Position numbers and translations under genes: made by a program. A DNA stretch of 64,000 nt from Pontimicrobium aquaticum (GTDB lineage: Bacteria > Bacteroidota > Bacteroidia > Flavobacteriales > Flavobacteriaceae), in contig NZ_SUPL01000003.1 of the NCBI RefSeq assembly GCF_005047595.1, positions 310,001-374,000 of the forward strand, given 5' to 3'. The notes under the pieces are model-generated. The model had not been told where the DNA came from. It ran no database searches and worked only from the letters and a program-made list of their open reading frames with translations. Below are positions 26,567 to 34,444 of the stretch, in pieces (position 1 is the stretch's first letter; each line of letters opens with the position of its first letter).

Positions 26567-26655
26567 ATTTTTAATTTTATGTGAAGTTAACAAATGTATA
26601 TATTTTACGTAAGCTTTTTTGTAACATTAGTTTCAAAAAGCATTCCAAAACCATA

Positions 26656-27450
26656 TTAGTCATCTTTTGACCTTAAATTAGCCTTGTAAGTGACCATTTT
26701 TTCTGCCAAAAATTCAAAAATTTCAATATCACTTTTTCCTCTACAACGTTTTTCGAAGTTTTCGTCTTCTGAGCAGAAATAGAAAAAATCGGTTCGTAAA
26801 GACTCATCTAATGGATAGGTAATAAAAAAGTTTTCAGATAGGTTTGATTTAATGCTTGTCAAAAGACCCTCATTATGTTCTTTTCTAACACGTTCTTTTA
26901 GTTTTTTTGTTCTTCCTGTAATACCATTTAATATTTTATTTAAATTTAATCCTACTCCTAAACCAATAGCTACGTATTTTCCTGCATCTGCTTCATGTAA
27001 TCTGCGTTCGCTTTGTGTTTTAGTTTTACCTGTATAACCAGGAATTCCAACATCATAAAAATCTATTGGTCGTTCGGCATCTGAGTTTTTAATATCAGAG
27101 TCTAAACTCCCTGTAAGGATTTTTCCAACAGTTACTTGGTCTAACTCGTTAACCTTGTCTTTTAAAAATACTGTCATCTTCTTTTCAAGAATAATCTTTG
27201 GAGAAATCATTACTGCTTTTAAACTATACTGAACAGAAGAAAACACCAATGTATCAGACAACTTTACTTCTATTGTAAAGGCTCCTAATTTATTTGTGGT
27301 GGTAAACTTATTGGCTGTTTTATTAATTACATGGATGTTCTCAACATCTGTGTTGCCTGTAACTACTCCATTTATTTGCACAGTTTGCGAATAAAGAGAT
27401 GCCATTACAAAAAAGAAAACTACTGCGAAACACCTTTTAGTTTTTATCAT
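26656..27450 (-). CDS. Exported protein with carboxypeptidase-like regulatory domain (second of pair)
   Basis: A 264-residue protein with a signal peptide ending SLYSQ (about 22). Residues of about 24-105 form the transthyretin-like 'carboxypeptidase regulatory' beta domain seen in Bacteroidota (VQINGVVTGNTDVENIHVINKT, then AFTIEVKLSDTLVFSSVQY). A conserved link VNELDQVTVGKILTGSLDSDI leads to a C-terminal domain of unknown fold. It overlaps the stop of its paralogue upstream by 14 bases, so the two are co-transcribed. The role is unknown. Confidence 0.78.
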   Translation of the reverse strand: MIKTKRCFAVVFFFVMASLYSQTVQINGVVTGNTDVENIHVINKTANKFTTTNKLGAFTIEVKLSDTLVFSSVQYSLKAVMISPKIILEKKMTVFLKDKVNELDQVTVGKILTGSLDSDIKNSDAERPIDFYDVGIPGYTGKTKTQSERRLHEADAGKYVAIGLGVGLNLNKILNGITGRTKKLKERVRKEHNEGLLTSIKSNLSENFFITYPLDESLRTDFFYFCSEDENFEKRCRGKSDIEIFEFLAEKMVTYKANLRSKDD

Positions 27451-28234
27451 TCTTAACTTTTAAAAACTTTTTTTTCTGCTGTTTCATAAAAGATATAAAT
27501 TCAAACTCTTTATTAGAGTTTAGTAAAGAATAGTCAAAATTATTTTCTTCAACATAATAGATAAATTCCATAAGGTTCTTTTCTTTTATATTGAGCATTT
27601 GGGCTAAATAGACTTTTGAATACACGTCTAGAATACGTTTCTTTTCATAGCTTGAAGCTTCGTCTTTATTGTTTTTAGATTTAAAAATAGGTATTAGTAA
27701 TTTACCAAAAACGTTTACAACATCAATACCATTTACTACACTGTTTTTATTGACCGCAATGTTTTTTATATCGGAAAGGTGATCATCTGTGAACTCAAAT
27801 TTATCTAGATTCCCTAATCCAAAATAAAGGGCATCTAGGTTAGGATTCATTAATTCAATGTTATTAGCATCAAAAGATAGGTTTCCAGTTAAGTTATGTG
27901 GTAATATTAAAACCTCATTCAGTTTGTTTACTTGCTCAATTAAAAAAACGCTTATTTCCTTAACATCAATCATTTGTTGTGTTATTACCACTACAAAATC
28001 TTCAAATTGTAATGCTGAAAATTCAATTCTATCATTTACAGTCACTGCAATGGTAAACTTTCCTTCTTTATCAGTAATTGTACCCTTTCCTGAGGAGCTA
28101 TTAAAAACGGTAACACCTTCTTTATCATTCCTATCTACATAAATAGTTCCATTAATATCTATACGATTGTCTTGAGAATAAATACTTGTACTTATTAGAC
28201 ACAAAAAAAATAAAATAATGTGGTTAGCTTTCAT
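27437..28234 (-). CDS. Exported protein with carboxypeptidase-like regulatory domain (first of pair)
   Basis: A 265-residue paralogue of the downstream protein. It has a signal peptide ending SIYSQ, the beta domain IDINGTIYVDRNDKEGVTVFN to GKFTIAVTVNDRIEFSALQF, and the shared link VNKLNEVLILPHNLTGNLSFD. The C-terminal parts have diverged (FIYYVEENNFDYSLL here, FFYFCSEDENFEKRC in the partner). A short intracellular or envelope-anchored role cannot be decided. It starts 100 bases from the divergent pepE. Confidence 0.78.
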   Translation of the reverse strand: MKANHIILFFLCLISTSIYSQDNRIDINGTIYVDRNDKEGVTVFNSSSGKGTITDKEGKFTIAVTVNDRIEFSALQFEDFVVVITQQMIDVKEISVFLIEQVNKLNEVLILPHNLTGNLSFDANNIELMNPNLDALYFGLGNLDKFEFTDDHLSDIKNIAVNKNSVVNGIDVVNVFGKLLIPIFKSKNNKDEASSYEKKRILDVYSKVYLAQMLNIKEKNLMEFIYYVEENNFDYSLLNSNKEFEFISFMKQQKKKFLKVKNDKN

Positions 28235-28334
28235 AGGTTAAATTAAATCAATACTTATCATAATTAAATGTAAATAGCTTTTAAACTTTTGTTAAATAAA
28301 GCATTTACATAAATTTACGACTTTAATTTACCAT

Positions 28335-29045
28335 ATGAAAGAAATTATTATTGCAAGTACATCTACCGTTCATGGAAGTGGTTATTTAGAATATTTGTTA
28401 CCCGATTTAGAAGCACATTTTAAGCTAGCTACCGAAATTCTTTTTATTCCCTATGCTAGACCTAGTGGTATTTCTCATGAGGAATATACTGAAAAAACGA
28501 ACATTGCTTTTAAAAAAATAAACAAGGTAGTTAAAGGATTGCATGAATTTTCAAATCCAAAAGATGCTATTAAGAGTGCTAAGGGTATTTTTACAGGAGG
28601 TGGTAATACGTTTGTTCTATTAAGTCAGCTTTATAAAAACGATTTAATACCCACTTTAAAAAACAATGTAGAAAATGGCACACCATACTTAGGAACGAGT
28701 GCAGGCAGCAATATTTGTGGATTAACAATACACACTACAAACGATATGCCTATAGTTTATCCTCCAAGTTTTAAGGCACTAGGACTAGTACCTTTTAATA
28801 TAAATCCTCATTATTTAGACCCAGATCCCTCAAGTACTCATATGGGAGAAACAAGAGAAACAAGAATACAAGAATTTCATAAATTTAATACGCAACCAGT
28901 TATAGGCTTAAGAGAAGGCAGTTTTCTTAAAGTGACAGATAATGACATTAAACTTAAGGGTAAATTATCCGCTAGAATTTTTTTACATAATAAAACTCCT
29001 TATGAAGTTGAAGTTAATACTAGTCTCAATTTTTTAAAACAATAA
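28335..29045 (+). CDS. pepE: Peptidase E (alpha-aspartyl dipeptidase, family S51)
   Basis: A cytoplasmic serine dipeptidase for N-terminal aspartyl dipeptides. The nucleophile is S122 in LGTSAGSNICG, with candidates D137 and H159 (NINPHYLDPD) at exactly the spacing of the E. coli Ser120-Asp135-His157 triad. The N-terminal STSTVHGSGYLEY and IPYARPSG stretches are also typical. The 236-residue length is normal. It stands alone on the plus strand. The hairpin in the first copy of the tRNA-linked repeat begins at its stop codon and may act as its terminator. Confidence 0.92.
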   Translation: MKEIIIASTSTVHGSGYLEYLLPDLEAHFKLATEILFIPYARPSGISHEEYTEKTNIAFKKINKVVKGLHEFSNPKDAIKSAKGIFTGGGNTFVLLSQLYKNDLIPTLKNNVENGTPYLGTSAGSNICGLTIHTTNDMPIVYPPSFKALGLVPFNINPHYLDPDPSSTHMGETRETRIQEFHKFNTQPVIGLREGSFLKVTDNDIKLKGKLSARIFLHNKTPYEVEVNTSLNFLKQ

Positions 29046-29093
29046 AAAAGCTCCATACCAATGATGAAGTTTTTTGAGCGGGAGACCGGGTTC
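29044..29093. repeat. Direct repeat carrying the tRNA-Gly 3' end, truncated copy
   Basis: This 50-base unit matches 29159-29208 at 49 of 50 positions (difference at 29070 versus 29185). It contains a terminator-like hairpin plus the last 17 bases of tRNA-Gly, then switches to CTTCGACTACGCTCAG, a short repeat unrelated to tRNA. It is a duplicated tRNA tail, not a second tRNA gene. Confidence 0.85.
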
Positions 29094-29158
29094 ACTTCGA
29101 CTACGCTCAGCATAAACTTCTCACCCTAACAATTGACATACACTTAAATACATAGCAA

Positions 29159-29208
29159 AAAAAAGCTCCATACCAATGATGAAGCTTTTTGAGCGGGAGA
29201 CCGGGTTC
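29159..29208. repeat. Direct repeat carrying the tRNA-Gly 3' end, native copy
   Basis: The native unit comprises the tRNA-Gly 3' end (29192-29208) and its downstream hairpin. On the minus strand AAAAAGCTTCAT pairs with ATGGAGCTTTTT with one wobble and a T tract follows, so it serves as the tRNA terminator. The 380-base gap 29046-29425 holds only these repeats and the tRNA. Confidence 0.85.
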
Positions 29209-29264
29209 GAACCGGCGACATTCAGCTTGGAAGGCTGACGCTCTACCAACTGAGCTACTCCCGC
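29192..29264 (-). tRNA. tRNA-Gly (anticodon TCC)
   Basis: A 73-base cloverleaf on the minus strand. The acceptor arms are GCGGGAG/CTCCCGC, the D arm is GCTC/GAGC, and the anticodon arm is TCAGC-CTTCCAA-GCTGA with anticodon TCC. The T arm has the TTCGAAC loop and four Watson-Crick pairs plus a G-T. The discriminator base is T and CCA is not encoded. Confidence 0.96.
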
Positions 29265-29425
29265 AATATTGACGCAAATATATAGAAAGTGTTATATAGA
29301 GAAAAGAAAAAATTACATTTTTAGAACATTTTTTTTATCCAATGATTTTAGTCTTACCGCAGTGTCAAAATTTTGAACACTATTATAAACTTTTGTACAT
29401 TTAAAAACACTTAAACACACTAATC

Positions 29426-30196
29426 ATGAGAGGGAATCGCAAAGTAAGATTATTAATTGGTGCTGGAATTGTATTATTTGCAGTTATTAAATATTGTTCA
29501 AGTGCAGAAACTAATCCTTACACAGGTGAAAAACAACATATAGCTCTAAATGAAGAACAAGAAATTGTGTTAGGGTTACAAGCTGCTCCACAAATGGCAC
29601 AACAGCATGGAGGTTTATATCCAAATGAAAATTACCAAGCATTTGTAGATCAAGTTGGCAATCGCTTAGTTAACAACAGTATTGCTAAACAAACTGGTTA
29701 TAGGTATGAGTTTCACTTGCTAGCAGACAAAAATACCATAAATGCATTTGCGCTTCCAGGAGGACAAATTTTTATTACTTATGCGCTTTTCTCTAAACTT
29801 AAAAACGAAGATCAATTGGCTGGTGTATTAGGTCATGAAATTGGTCATGTGGTTGGAAGACATTCCGCAGAAAGAATGGCTAATCAAGGTTTAATGGAAG
29901 GGATTTTAAATGGTGTAGCTGTTGGAATAGATCCAAATACAGCACAAGGAGCAGCTGCAATAGGCCAAATGTTAAATATGAGTTATGGTAGAGAAGACGA
30001 ATTACAAAGTGATGATTTAGGTGTTAAGTTTATGATGGACTCTAATTATAATCCTGAAGAGATGATTGGTGTTATGGAAATACTAAAAGATGCAGCAGGA
30101 CCAAACCGTACTCCAGAACGTATGAGTACACATCCAGATCCTGAAAACCGCGTTGAAAAAATTAAAGAATCTATAGAAAAATATCGAAACCAATAA
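29426..30196 (+). CDS. Membrane-anchored M48-family metallopeptidase
   Basis: A 256-residue Zn peptidase. HEIGH is at 137-141 within LAGVLGHEIGHVVGRHSAER, and the third ligand is probably E192 in GREDELQSDDLG. AFALPGGQIFITYALFS is the conserved M48 strand region. The N terminus has a basic start and a hydrophobic segment (about 8-23). The Cys at 24 is preceded by IKY, a poor lipobox, so a signal anchor is more likely than a lipoprotein. The size and layout match BepA/LoiP-type periplasmic quality-control peptidases. It is monocistronic, with its own terminator. Confidence 0.9.
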   Translation: MRGNRKVRLLIGAGIVLFAVIKYCSSAETNPYTGEKQHIALNEEQEIVLGLQAAPQMAQQHGGLYPNENYQAFVDQVGNRLVNNSIAKQTGYRYEFHLLADKNTINAFALPGGQIFITYALFSKLKNEDQLAGVLGHEIGHVVGRHSAERMANQGLMEGILNGVAVGIDPNTAQGAAAIGQMLNMSYGREDELQSDDLGVKFMMDSNYNPEEMIGVMEILKDAAGPNRTPERMSTHPDPENRVEKIKESIEKYRNQ

Positions 30197-30222
30197 TAAA
30201 AGTGATATCGTATTTTATTAAT

Positions 30223-30253
30223 AAATCCTGCTAATAAGCAGGATTTTGTTTTT
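30223..30253 (+). terminator. Terminator after the M48 gene
   Basis: AAATCCTGCT (30223-30232) and AGCAGGATTT (30237-30246) form a perfect 10-bp stem with a 4-base loop, followed by TGTTTTT. Its T tract runs directly into the promoter box of the next gene. Confidence 0.88.
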
Positions 30254-30260
30254 ATCTTTG
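30253..30260 (+). promoter_or_regulatory. -7 promoter box of gpmI
   Basis: TATCTTTG matches TAnnTTTG and lies 18 bases before the gpmI start. It directly abuts the preceding terminator. Confidence 0.55.
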
Positions 30261-30278
30261 ATATGTAATTTTCACAGA

Positions 30279-31796
30279 ATGAACAAGAAAGTAATCTTAA
30301 TGATTTTAGATGGTTGGGGGAAATCTCCAGATCCAAAAGTATCAGCCATAGAACACGCAAATACTCCGTTTATTGATAGTCTTTATAGTAAGTATCCAAA
30401 CGCAAGTTTGCGTACTGATGGGTTACATGTTGGTTTACCAGAAGGACAAATGGGAAACAGTGAAGTTGGACACATGAATCTAGGCGCTGGACGCATTGTA
30501 TATCAAGATTTGGTAAAAATTAATCTAGCAGTAAAAAACAAGACACTGAAAAATGAAACTGCTCTCGTTAATGCTTTTACTTATGCTAAAACTAATAATA
30601 AAAAAGTTCATTTCTTAGGATTAGTTAGCGATGGCGGTGTTCACTCTCACATCAATCATTTATTTGGTCTTATAGATGCTGCCAATGAGTTTGGTTTAGA
30701 AAACATGTTTGTTCATGCATTTACAGACGGTCGTGATGTCGATCCTAAATCTGGTTATGGTTTTATTACTGAACTCGAAAAGCACATTGAAAACACTCCT
30801 ACAAAACTTGCCTCAGTTATAGGACGCTATTATGCCATGGATAGAGACAAACGTTGGGAACGAGTAAAATTGGCTTATGATGCAATTGTAAATGGTAAAG
30901 GGAATCAAACTAAAAACATTACGAAATCAATTTTAGATAGTTACGAAAATGATATTACTGATGAGTTTTTAAAACCAATTGTAAAAATTAATGATAACAA
31001 CAATGCTATTGCTACAATTTCAGAAGATGATGTTGTTATATTTTTTAATTTCAGGACCGATCGTGGACGACAGCTCACACAAGCTCTAGCTCAAGAAAAT
31101 TTTCATGAGCAAAACATGCACAAGTTAAATTTGCATTATGTAACACTCACAAATTATGACGAAACTTTTAAAGGGATTAATGTCGTTTTTAACAAAGATA
31201 ACCTTCAAGACACATTAGGAGAGATTTTAGAAAAGCACGACAAAACACAAATACGTATAGCTGAAACAGAAAAATATCCTCATGTTACTTTTTTCTTTTC
31301 AGGTGGTAGAGAAGCTCCTTTTAAAGGGGAACAACGTATTTTGTGTAATTCGCCAAAAGTCGCGACGTACGATTTAAAACCAGAAATGAGTGCCTTTGAA
31401 TTAACAGATGCTTTAGTGCCAGAGTTAAAAAAAGGCAAGATAGATTTTGTATGTTTAAACTTTGCAAATGGCGATATGGTAGGTCATACAGGTGTTATGG
31501 AAGCTGCTATAAAAGCATGTGAAGCAGTTGATACATGTGTAGAAAAAGTGGTTACTACAGCATTACAAAACAACTACACCACCATTCTCATTGCAGATCA
31601 TGGTAATTGTGAGACTATGGTTAATCCGGATGGCACTCCTCATACTGCCCACACGACTAACCCTGTACCAATAATTTTAATAGATAAAGAATTAAAAAAC
31701 ATTAAAGATGGGATTTTAGGTGATATAGCTCCAACCATTTTAGAACTCATTGGAATTGAGAGACCTAAAGCAATGACACAAAATTCATTACTTTAG
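30279..31796 (+). CDS. gpmI: 2,3-bisphosphoglycerate-independent phosphoglycerate mutase
   Basis: A glycolytic enzyme interconverting 3- and 2-phosphoglycerate with two Mn ions. The start at 30279 gives MNKKVILMILDGWG, the usual family N terminus; an ATG 33 bases upstream would lie next to the promoter box. Metal Asp D11 is in LDGWG and phospho-acceptor Ser S61 is in QMGNSEVGHMN. GRYYAMDRDKRWER and the metal motif IADHGNCE are also present. The 505-residue length is normal. It is followed 18 bases later by the HAD-like gene, probably in one transcript. Confidence 0.97.
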   Translation: MNKKVILMILDGWGKSPDPKVSAIEHANTPFIDSLYSKYPNASLRTDGLHVGLPEGQMGNSEVGHMNLGAGRIVYQDLVKINLAVKNKTLKNETALVNAFTYAKTNNKKVHFLGLVSDGGVHSHINHLFGLIDAANEFGLENMFVHAFTDGRDVDPKSGYGFITELEKHIENTPTKLASVIGRYYAMDRDKRWERVKLAYDAIVNGKGNQTKNITKSILDSYENDITDEFLKPIVKINDNNNAIATISEDDVVIFFNFRTDRGRQLTQALAQENFHEQNMHKLNLHYVTLTNYDETFKGINVVFNKDNLQDTLGEILEKHDKTQIRIAETEKYPHVTFFFSGGREAPFKGEQRILCNSPKVATYDLKPEMSAFELTDALVPELKKGKIDFVCLNFANGDMVGHTGVMEAAIKACEAVDTCVEKVVTTALQNNYTTILIADHGNCETMVNPDGTPHTAHTTNPVPIILIDKELKNIKDGILGDIAPTILELIGIERPKAMTQNSLL

Positions 31797-31814
31797 TGAA
31801 AATTTTCAGTATTA

Positions 31815-32225
31815 ATGAAGCTTTATAATCGTTTAACAATTGCTATTGATTTTGATGGAACCATCGTTGAAGATGATTACCCAGGGATTGGTAAACCAAG
31901 AATTTTTGCATTCGAGACTCTAAAAAAATTGCAGGAAGATGGTCATCGATTAATTTTATGGACTTATAGAAGTGGCTTAAAATTAGAGGATGCTGTAAAT
32001 TTCTGCAAAGACAATGGTATTGAATTTTACGCAGTGAATAAAAGTTTTCCTGAAGAGCAATTCGACTATACTAAAAGTCGAAAAATCCATGCAGATCTTT
32101 TTATAGACGACCGCAACCTAGGAGGTATTTTAGGTTGGGGAGAAATTTATCAGAAAATTTCAAATAAATCTCCACAATTTTCCGACTCTAAAAAGAAAAA
32201 AGGATTTTTTGGTTTTTTCAAATAA
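31815..32225 (+). CDS. HAD-superfamily-like protein (small phosphatase-type)
   Basis: A 136-residue protein beginning LTIAIDFDGTIVEDDYP, the HAD motif I DxDGT. Motif II-like LILWTYRSG and an acidic motif near the end, ADLFIDDRNLGG, follow. There is no large cap domain. This layout matches the small BT0820-type HAD proteins of Bacteroidota, whose substrate is not established. The basic tail SKKKKGFFGFFK follows the fold. It is 18 bases downstream of gpmI and convergent, with a 1-base gap, to the CoA-transferase gene. Confidence 0.82.
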   Translation: MKLYNRLTIAIDFDGTIVEDDYPGIGKPRIFAFETLKKLQEDGHRLILWTYRSGLKLEDAVNFCKDNGIEFYAVNKSFPEEQFDYTKSRKIHADLFIDDRNLGGILGWGEIYQKISNKSPQFSDSKKKKGFFGFFK

Positions 32226-32226
32226 G

Positions 32227-33501
32227 CTAATTTCTTATCAATTCAAAATACTCTTTATCTATAGTTTCTCTATGATCTGGATGAGCAATTTCTGTTAGTG
32301 CTTTTACACGTTGTTTAATAGTTTTACCATATAAATTAGCTATACCATATTCTGTGACTATATAATGTACATGAGACCTAGTAGTAACTACACCAGCTCC
32401 AGGATTTAAAGATGGGACAATGCGGCTTACTCCTTTTTTAGTTACAGAAGGCAATGCAATAATAGCCTTTCCTCCTTCACTTAAAGTAGCTCCACGTATA
32501 AAATCCATTTGGCCACCAACACCTGAATACATTTTTGCTCCAATAGAATCAGCACAAACCTGTCCTGTAACATCAACTTCTATTGCAGAATTTATTGCTA
32601 CCATTTTAGGGTTTTGTTTGATAATTGAAATATCATTTACATAATCTGATGTTCTCATTTCAATGTATGGGTTATCATCTACATAATCGTATAGTCGCTT
32701 AGAACCCATTAAAAATGTAGCCAAAGCACGCCCTGGATTTATACCTTTATGGTTACCATTAATAACATCTTTTAAAATTAAATCTATAACACCATCAGAG
32801 AACATTTCGGTATGCAGGCCTAAATCTTTATGATTAGTCAATCTTGACAATACAGCATTTGGAATATTTCCTATTCCCATTTGCAATGTACTTCTATCAT
32901 CAATCAAACTAGCAACATGATTTCCAATTTTGTTTTCAATTTCAGTAGGTTCTATAACTGGATGCATTGGCAATGGCTCATCACATTCTACAAACGCATT
33001 TATTTCTGAAATATGAATAATACCATCGCCAAAGGTTCTTGGCATTTGTTTATTTACTTGTGCTATTACATAATCTGCATTATCAATGGCTGCTAATGTT
33101 GCTTCTACCGATACACCTAACGAACAATAACCATGACTATCAGGAACAGATACATGAATAAAAGCCACTTGTAAATCCACAATATTACGTTTAAAAAGTA
33201 ATGGCAACTCACTTAAAAATACAGGTGTATAAGAACCATTTCCAGCTTCAAGTGTGTGGCGAACATTTTTTCCAATAAAAAAAGAGTTTACGTGAAAGCT
33301 CTCTCTAAGCTCTGGATTGGCATAAGGCGCCTCACCTTCAGTATGTAGTTGGCAAATTTCTACATCTCGTAATTCTTCATGTCTTGCTGTTAAAGCACGT
33401 ATTAAAACTTGAGGTACAGCTGCTGCTGCTTGTATATATACTTTATCTTTAGAATTAACTATTTTTACTGCTTCTTCGGCTGTTACTGCTTTATATTTCA
33501 T
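32227..33501 (-). CDS. Acetyl-CoA hydrolase/transferase family protein
   Basis: A 424-residue class I CoA-transferase-like enzyme. The N-terminal domain has KDKVYIQAAAAVPQ and LREDVEICQLHTEGEA-type segments. The C-terminal domain carries the catalytic Glu region INSAIEVDVTGQVCADS and the glycine loops GVGGQMDFIRGA and NPGAGVVTTRSHVHY. Such proteins move CoA between acetate, butyrate, hydroxybutyrate or succinate. The length (about 424) fits the acetate/4-hydroxybutyrate CoA-transferase group. The exact acid partner is not readable. Monocistronic. Confidence 0.92.
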   Translation of the reverse strand: MKYKAVTAEEAVKIVNSKDKVYIQAAAAVPQVLIRALTARHEELRDVEICQLHTEGEAPYANPELRESFHVNSFFIGKNVRHTLEAGNGSYTPVFLSELPLLFKRNIVDLQVAFIHVSVPDSHGYCSLGVSVEATLAAIDNADYVIAQVNKQMPRTFGDGIIHISEINAFVECDEPLPMHPVIEPTEIENKIGNHVASLIDDRSTLQMGIGNIPNAVLSRLTNHKDLGLHTEMFSDGVIDLILKDVINGNHKGINPGRALATFLMGSKRLYDYVDDNPYIEMRTSDYVNDISIIKQNPKMVAINSAIEVDVTGQVCADSIGAKMYSGVGGQMDFIRGATLSEGGKAIIALPSVTKKGVSRIVPSLNPGAGVVTTRSHVHYIVTEYGIANLYGKTIKQRVKALTEIAHPDHRETIDKEYFELIRN

Positions 33502-33596
33502 AACTAATTTTATTGAACAAAATTATTAATAATCTAACGGTAAAAAGCTATCAAATGTCATAAAAAAGGAAAAAATATTTACTTCCTATTTTTAAG

Positions 33597-33604
33597 TATC
33601 TTTG
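33597..33604 (+). promoter_or_regulatory. -7 promoter box of map
   Basis: TATCTTTG matches TAnnTTTG exactly and sits 17 bases before the map start codon. No good -33 TTTG is seen at the expected distance. Confidence 0.55.
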
Positions 33605-33621
33605 CCATTATTTTTTAAGTT

Positions 33622-34440
33622 ATGATTATAGTAAAAACAAAAGAAGAAATAGAATTAATGCGTAAAAGCGCTTTGGTTGTTTCTAAAACATTAGGAATGC
33701 TTGCTAAAGAGATTAAACCTGGTGTTACTACACAACAATTGGACAAAATAGCTGAGGAATTTATAAGAGATCAAGGAGCTGTTCCAGGTTTTTTAGGTCT
33801 TTACGATTGTCCTTCAACATTACTATGTAGTGTCAATGAAGCTGTGGTGCATGGTTTACCAACTAATATCCCACTAGAAGAAGGTGATATAGTGTCGGTA
33901 GATTGTGGTGCATTAATGAACGGATTTTATGGTGATCATGCTTACACTTTTGAAATTGGCGAGGTTGCACCTGAAACCAAAAAACTAATTGAGATTACTA
34001 AAGAATCGTTATATGTTGGCATTAGAGAATTTAAAATAAATAACCGCGTTGGAGATGTTGGTTTTGCCATTCAAAAACATTGTGAAGATCATGGATATGG
34101 TGTGGTTAGAGAGCTTGTAGGTCATGGTTTAGGACGTAAAATGCATGAAGATCCAGAAATGCCAAATTATGGTAAGCGAGGCAGAGGCAAGAAATTTATT
34201 GAAGGTATGGTGGTAGCTATTGAACCAATGATTAATATGGGAACACATCGTGTAAAACAACTAAAGGATGGTTGGACTATTGTAACATTAGATGGGAAAC
34301 CTAGCGTACATTTTGAACATGATGTTGCGCTTGTTGATGGGAAACCCGAAATACTTTCAACGTTTGCCTATGTACATGAAGCACTAGGAATAGAAAGTAA
34401 CGCAGAAAATGAGTTCAGACAAGAAGCCTTAGTATTGTAA
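33622..34440 (+). CDS. map: Methionine aminopeptidase, type I
   Basis: Removes initiator Met from new proteins. The 272-residue pita-bread fold has substrate His in AVVHGLPTN, metal Asp pairs in VSVDCGALMNGFYGDHAYTF, metal His in GHGLGRKMHEDP, and Glu residues in VAIEPMI and HFEHDVAL. The short type I layout without an insert is clear. It has its own promoter box. The downstream methyltransferase begins 4 bases after its stop, so the two are probably co-transcribed. Confidence 0.97.
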   Translation: MIIVKTKEEIELMRKSALVVSKTLGMLAKEIKPGVTTQQLDKIAEEFIRDQGAVPGFLGLYDCPSTLLCSVNEAVVHGLPTNIPLEEGDIVSVDCGALMNGFYGDHAYTFEIGEVAPETKKLIEITKESLYVGIREFKINNRVGDVGFAIQKHCEDHGYGVVRELVGHGLGRKMHEDPEMPNYGKRGRGKKFIEGMVVAIEPMINMGTHRVKQLKDGWTIVTLDGKPSVHFEHDVALVDGKPEILSTFAYVHEALGIESNAENEFRQEALVL

Positions 34441-34444
34441 AACA

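Noticed and set aside
26566-26593. The longer start for the DUF6702-like protein
   Set aside because: It would place nine extra polar residues before a signal peptide that begins well at 26566.
29077-29093. A possible second tRNA-Gly gene on the minus strand
   Set aside because: Only the last 17 bases of the tRNA match; the rest is an unrelated repeat, so no cloverleaf can form.
29426-30196. M48 protein as a lipoprotein with Cys24 lipidated
   Set aside because: The residues before the Cys are I-K-Y; a large residue at -1 and a charged one at -2 do not fit a lipobox.
32227-33501. The CoA-transferase as part of the kynurenine pathway
   Set aside because: It is 9 kb away on the other strand with its own surroundings; no link is visible.
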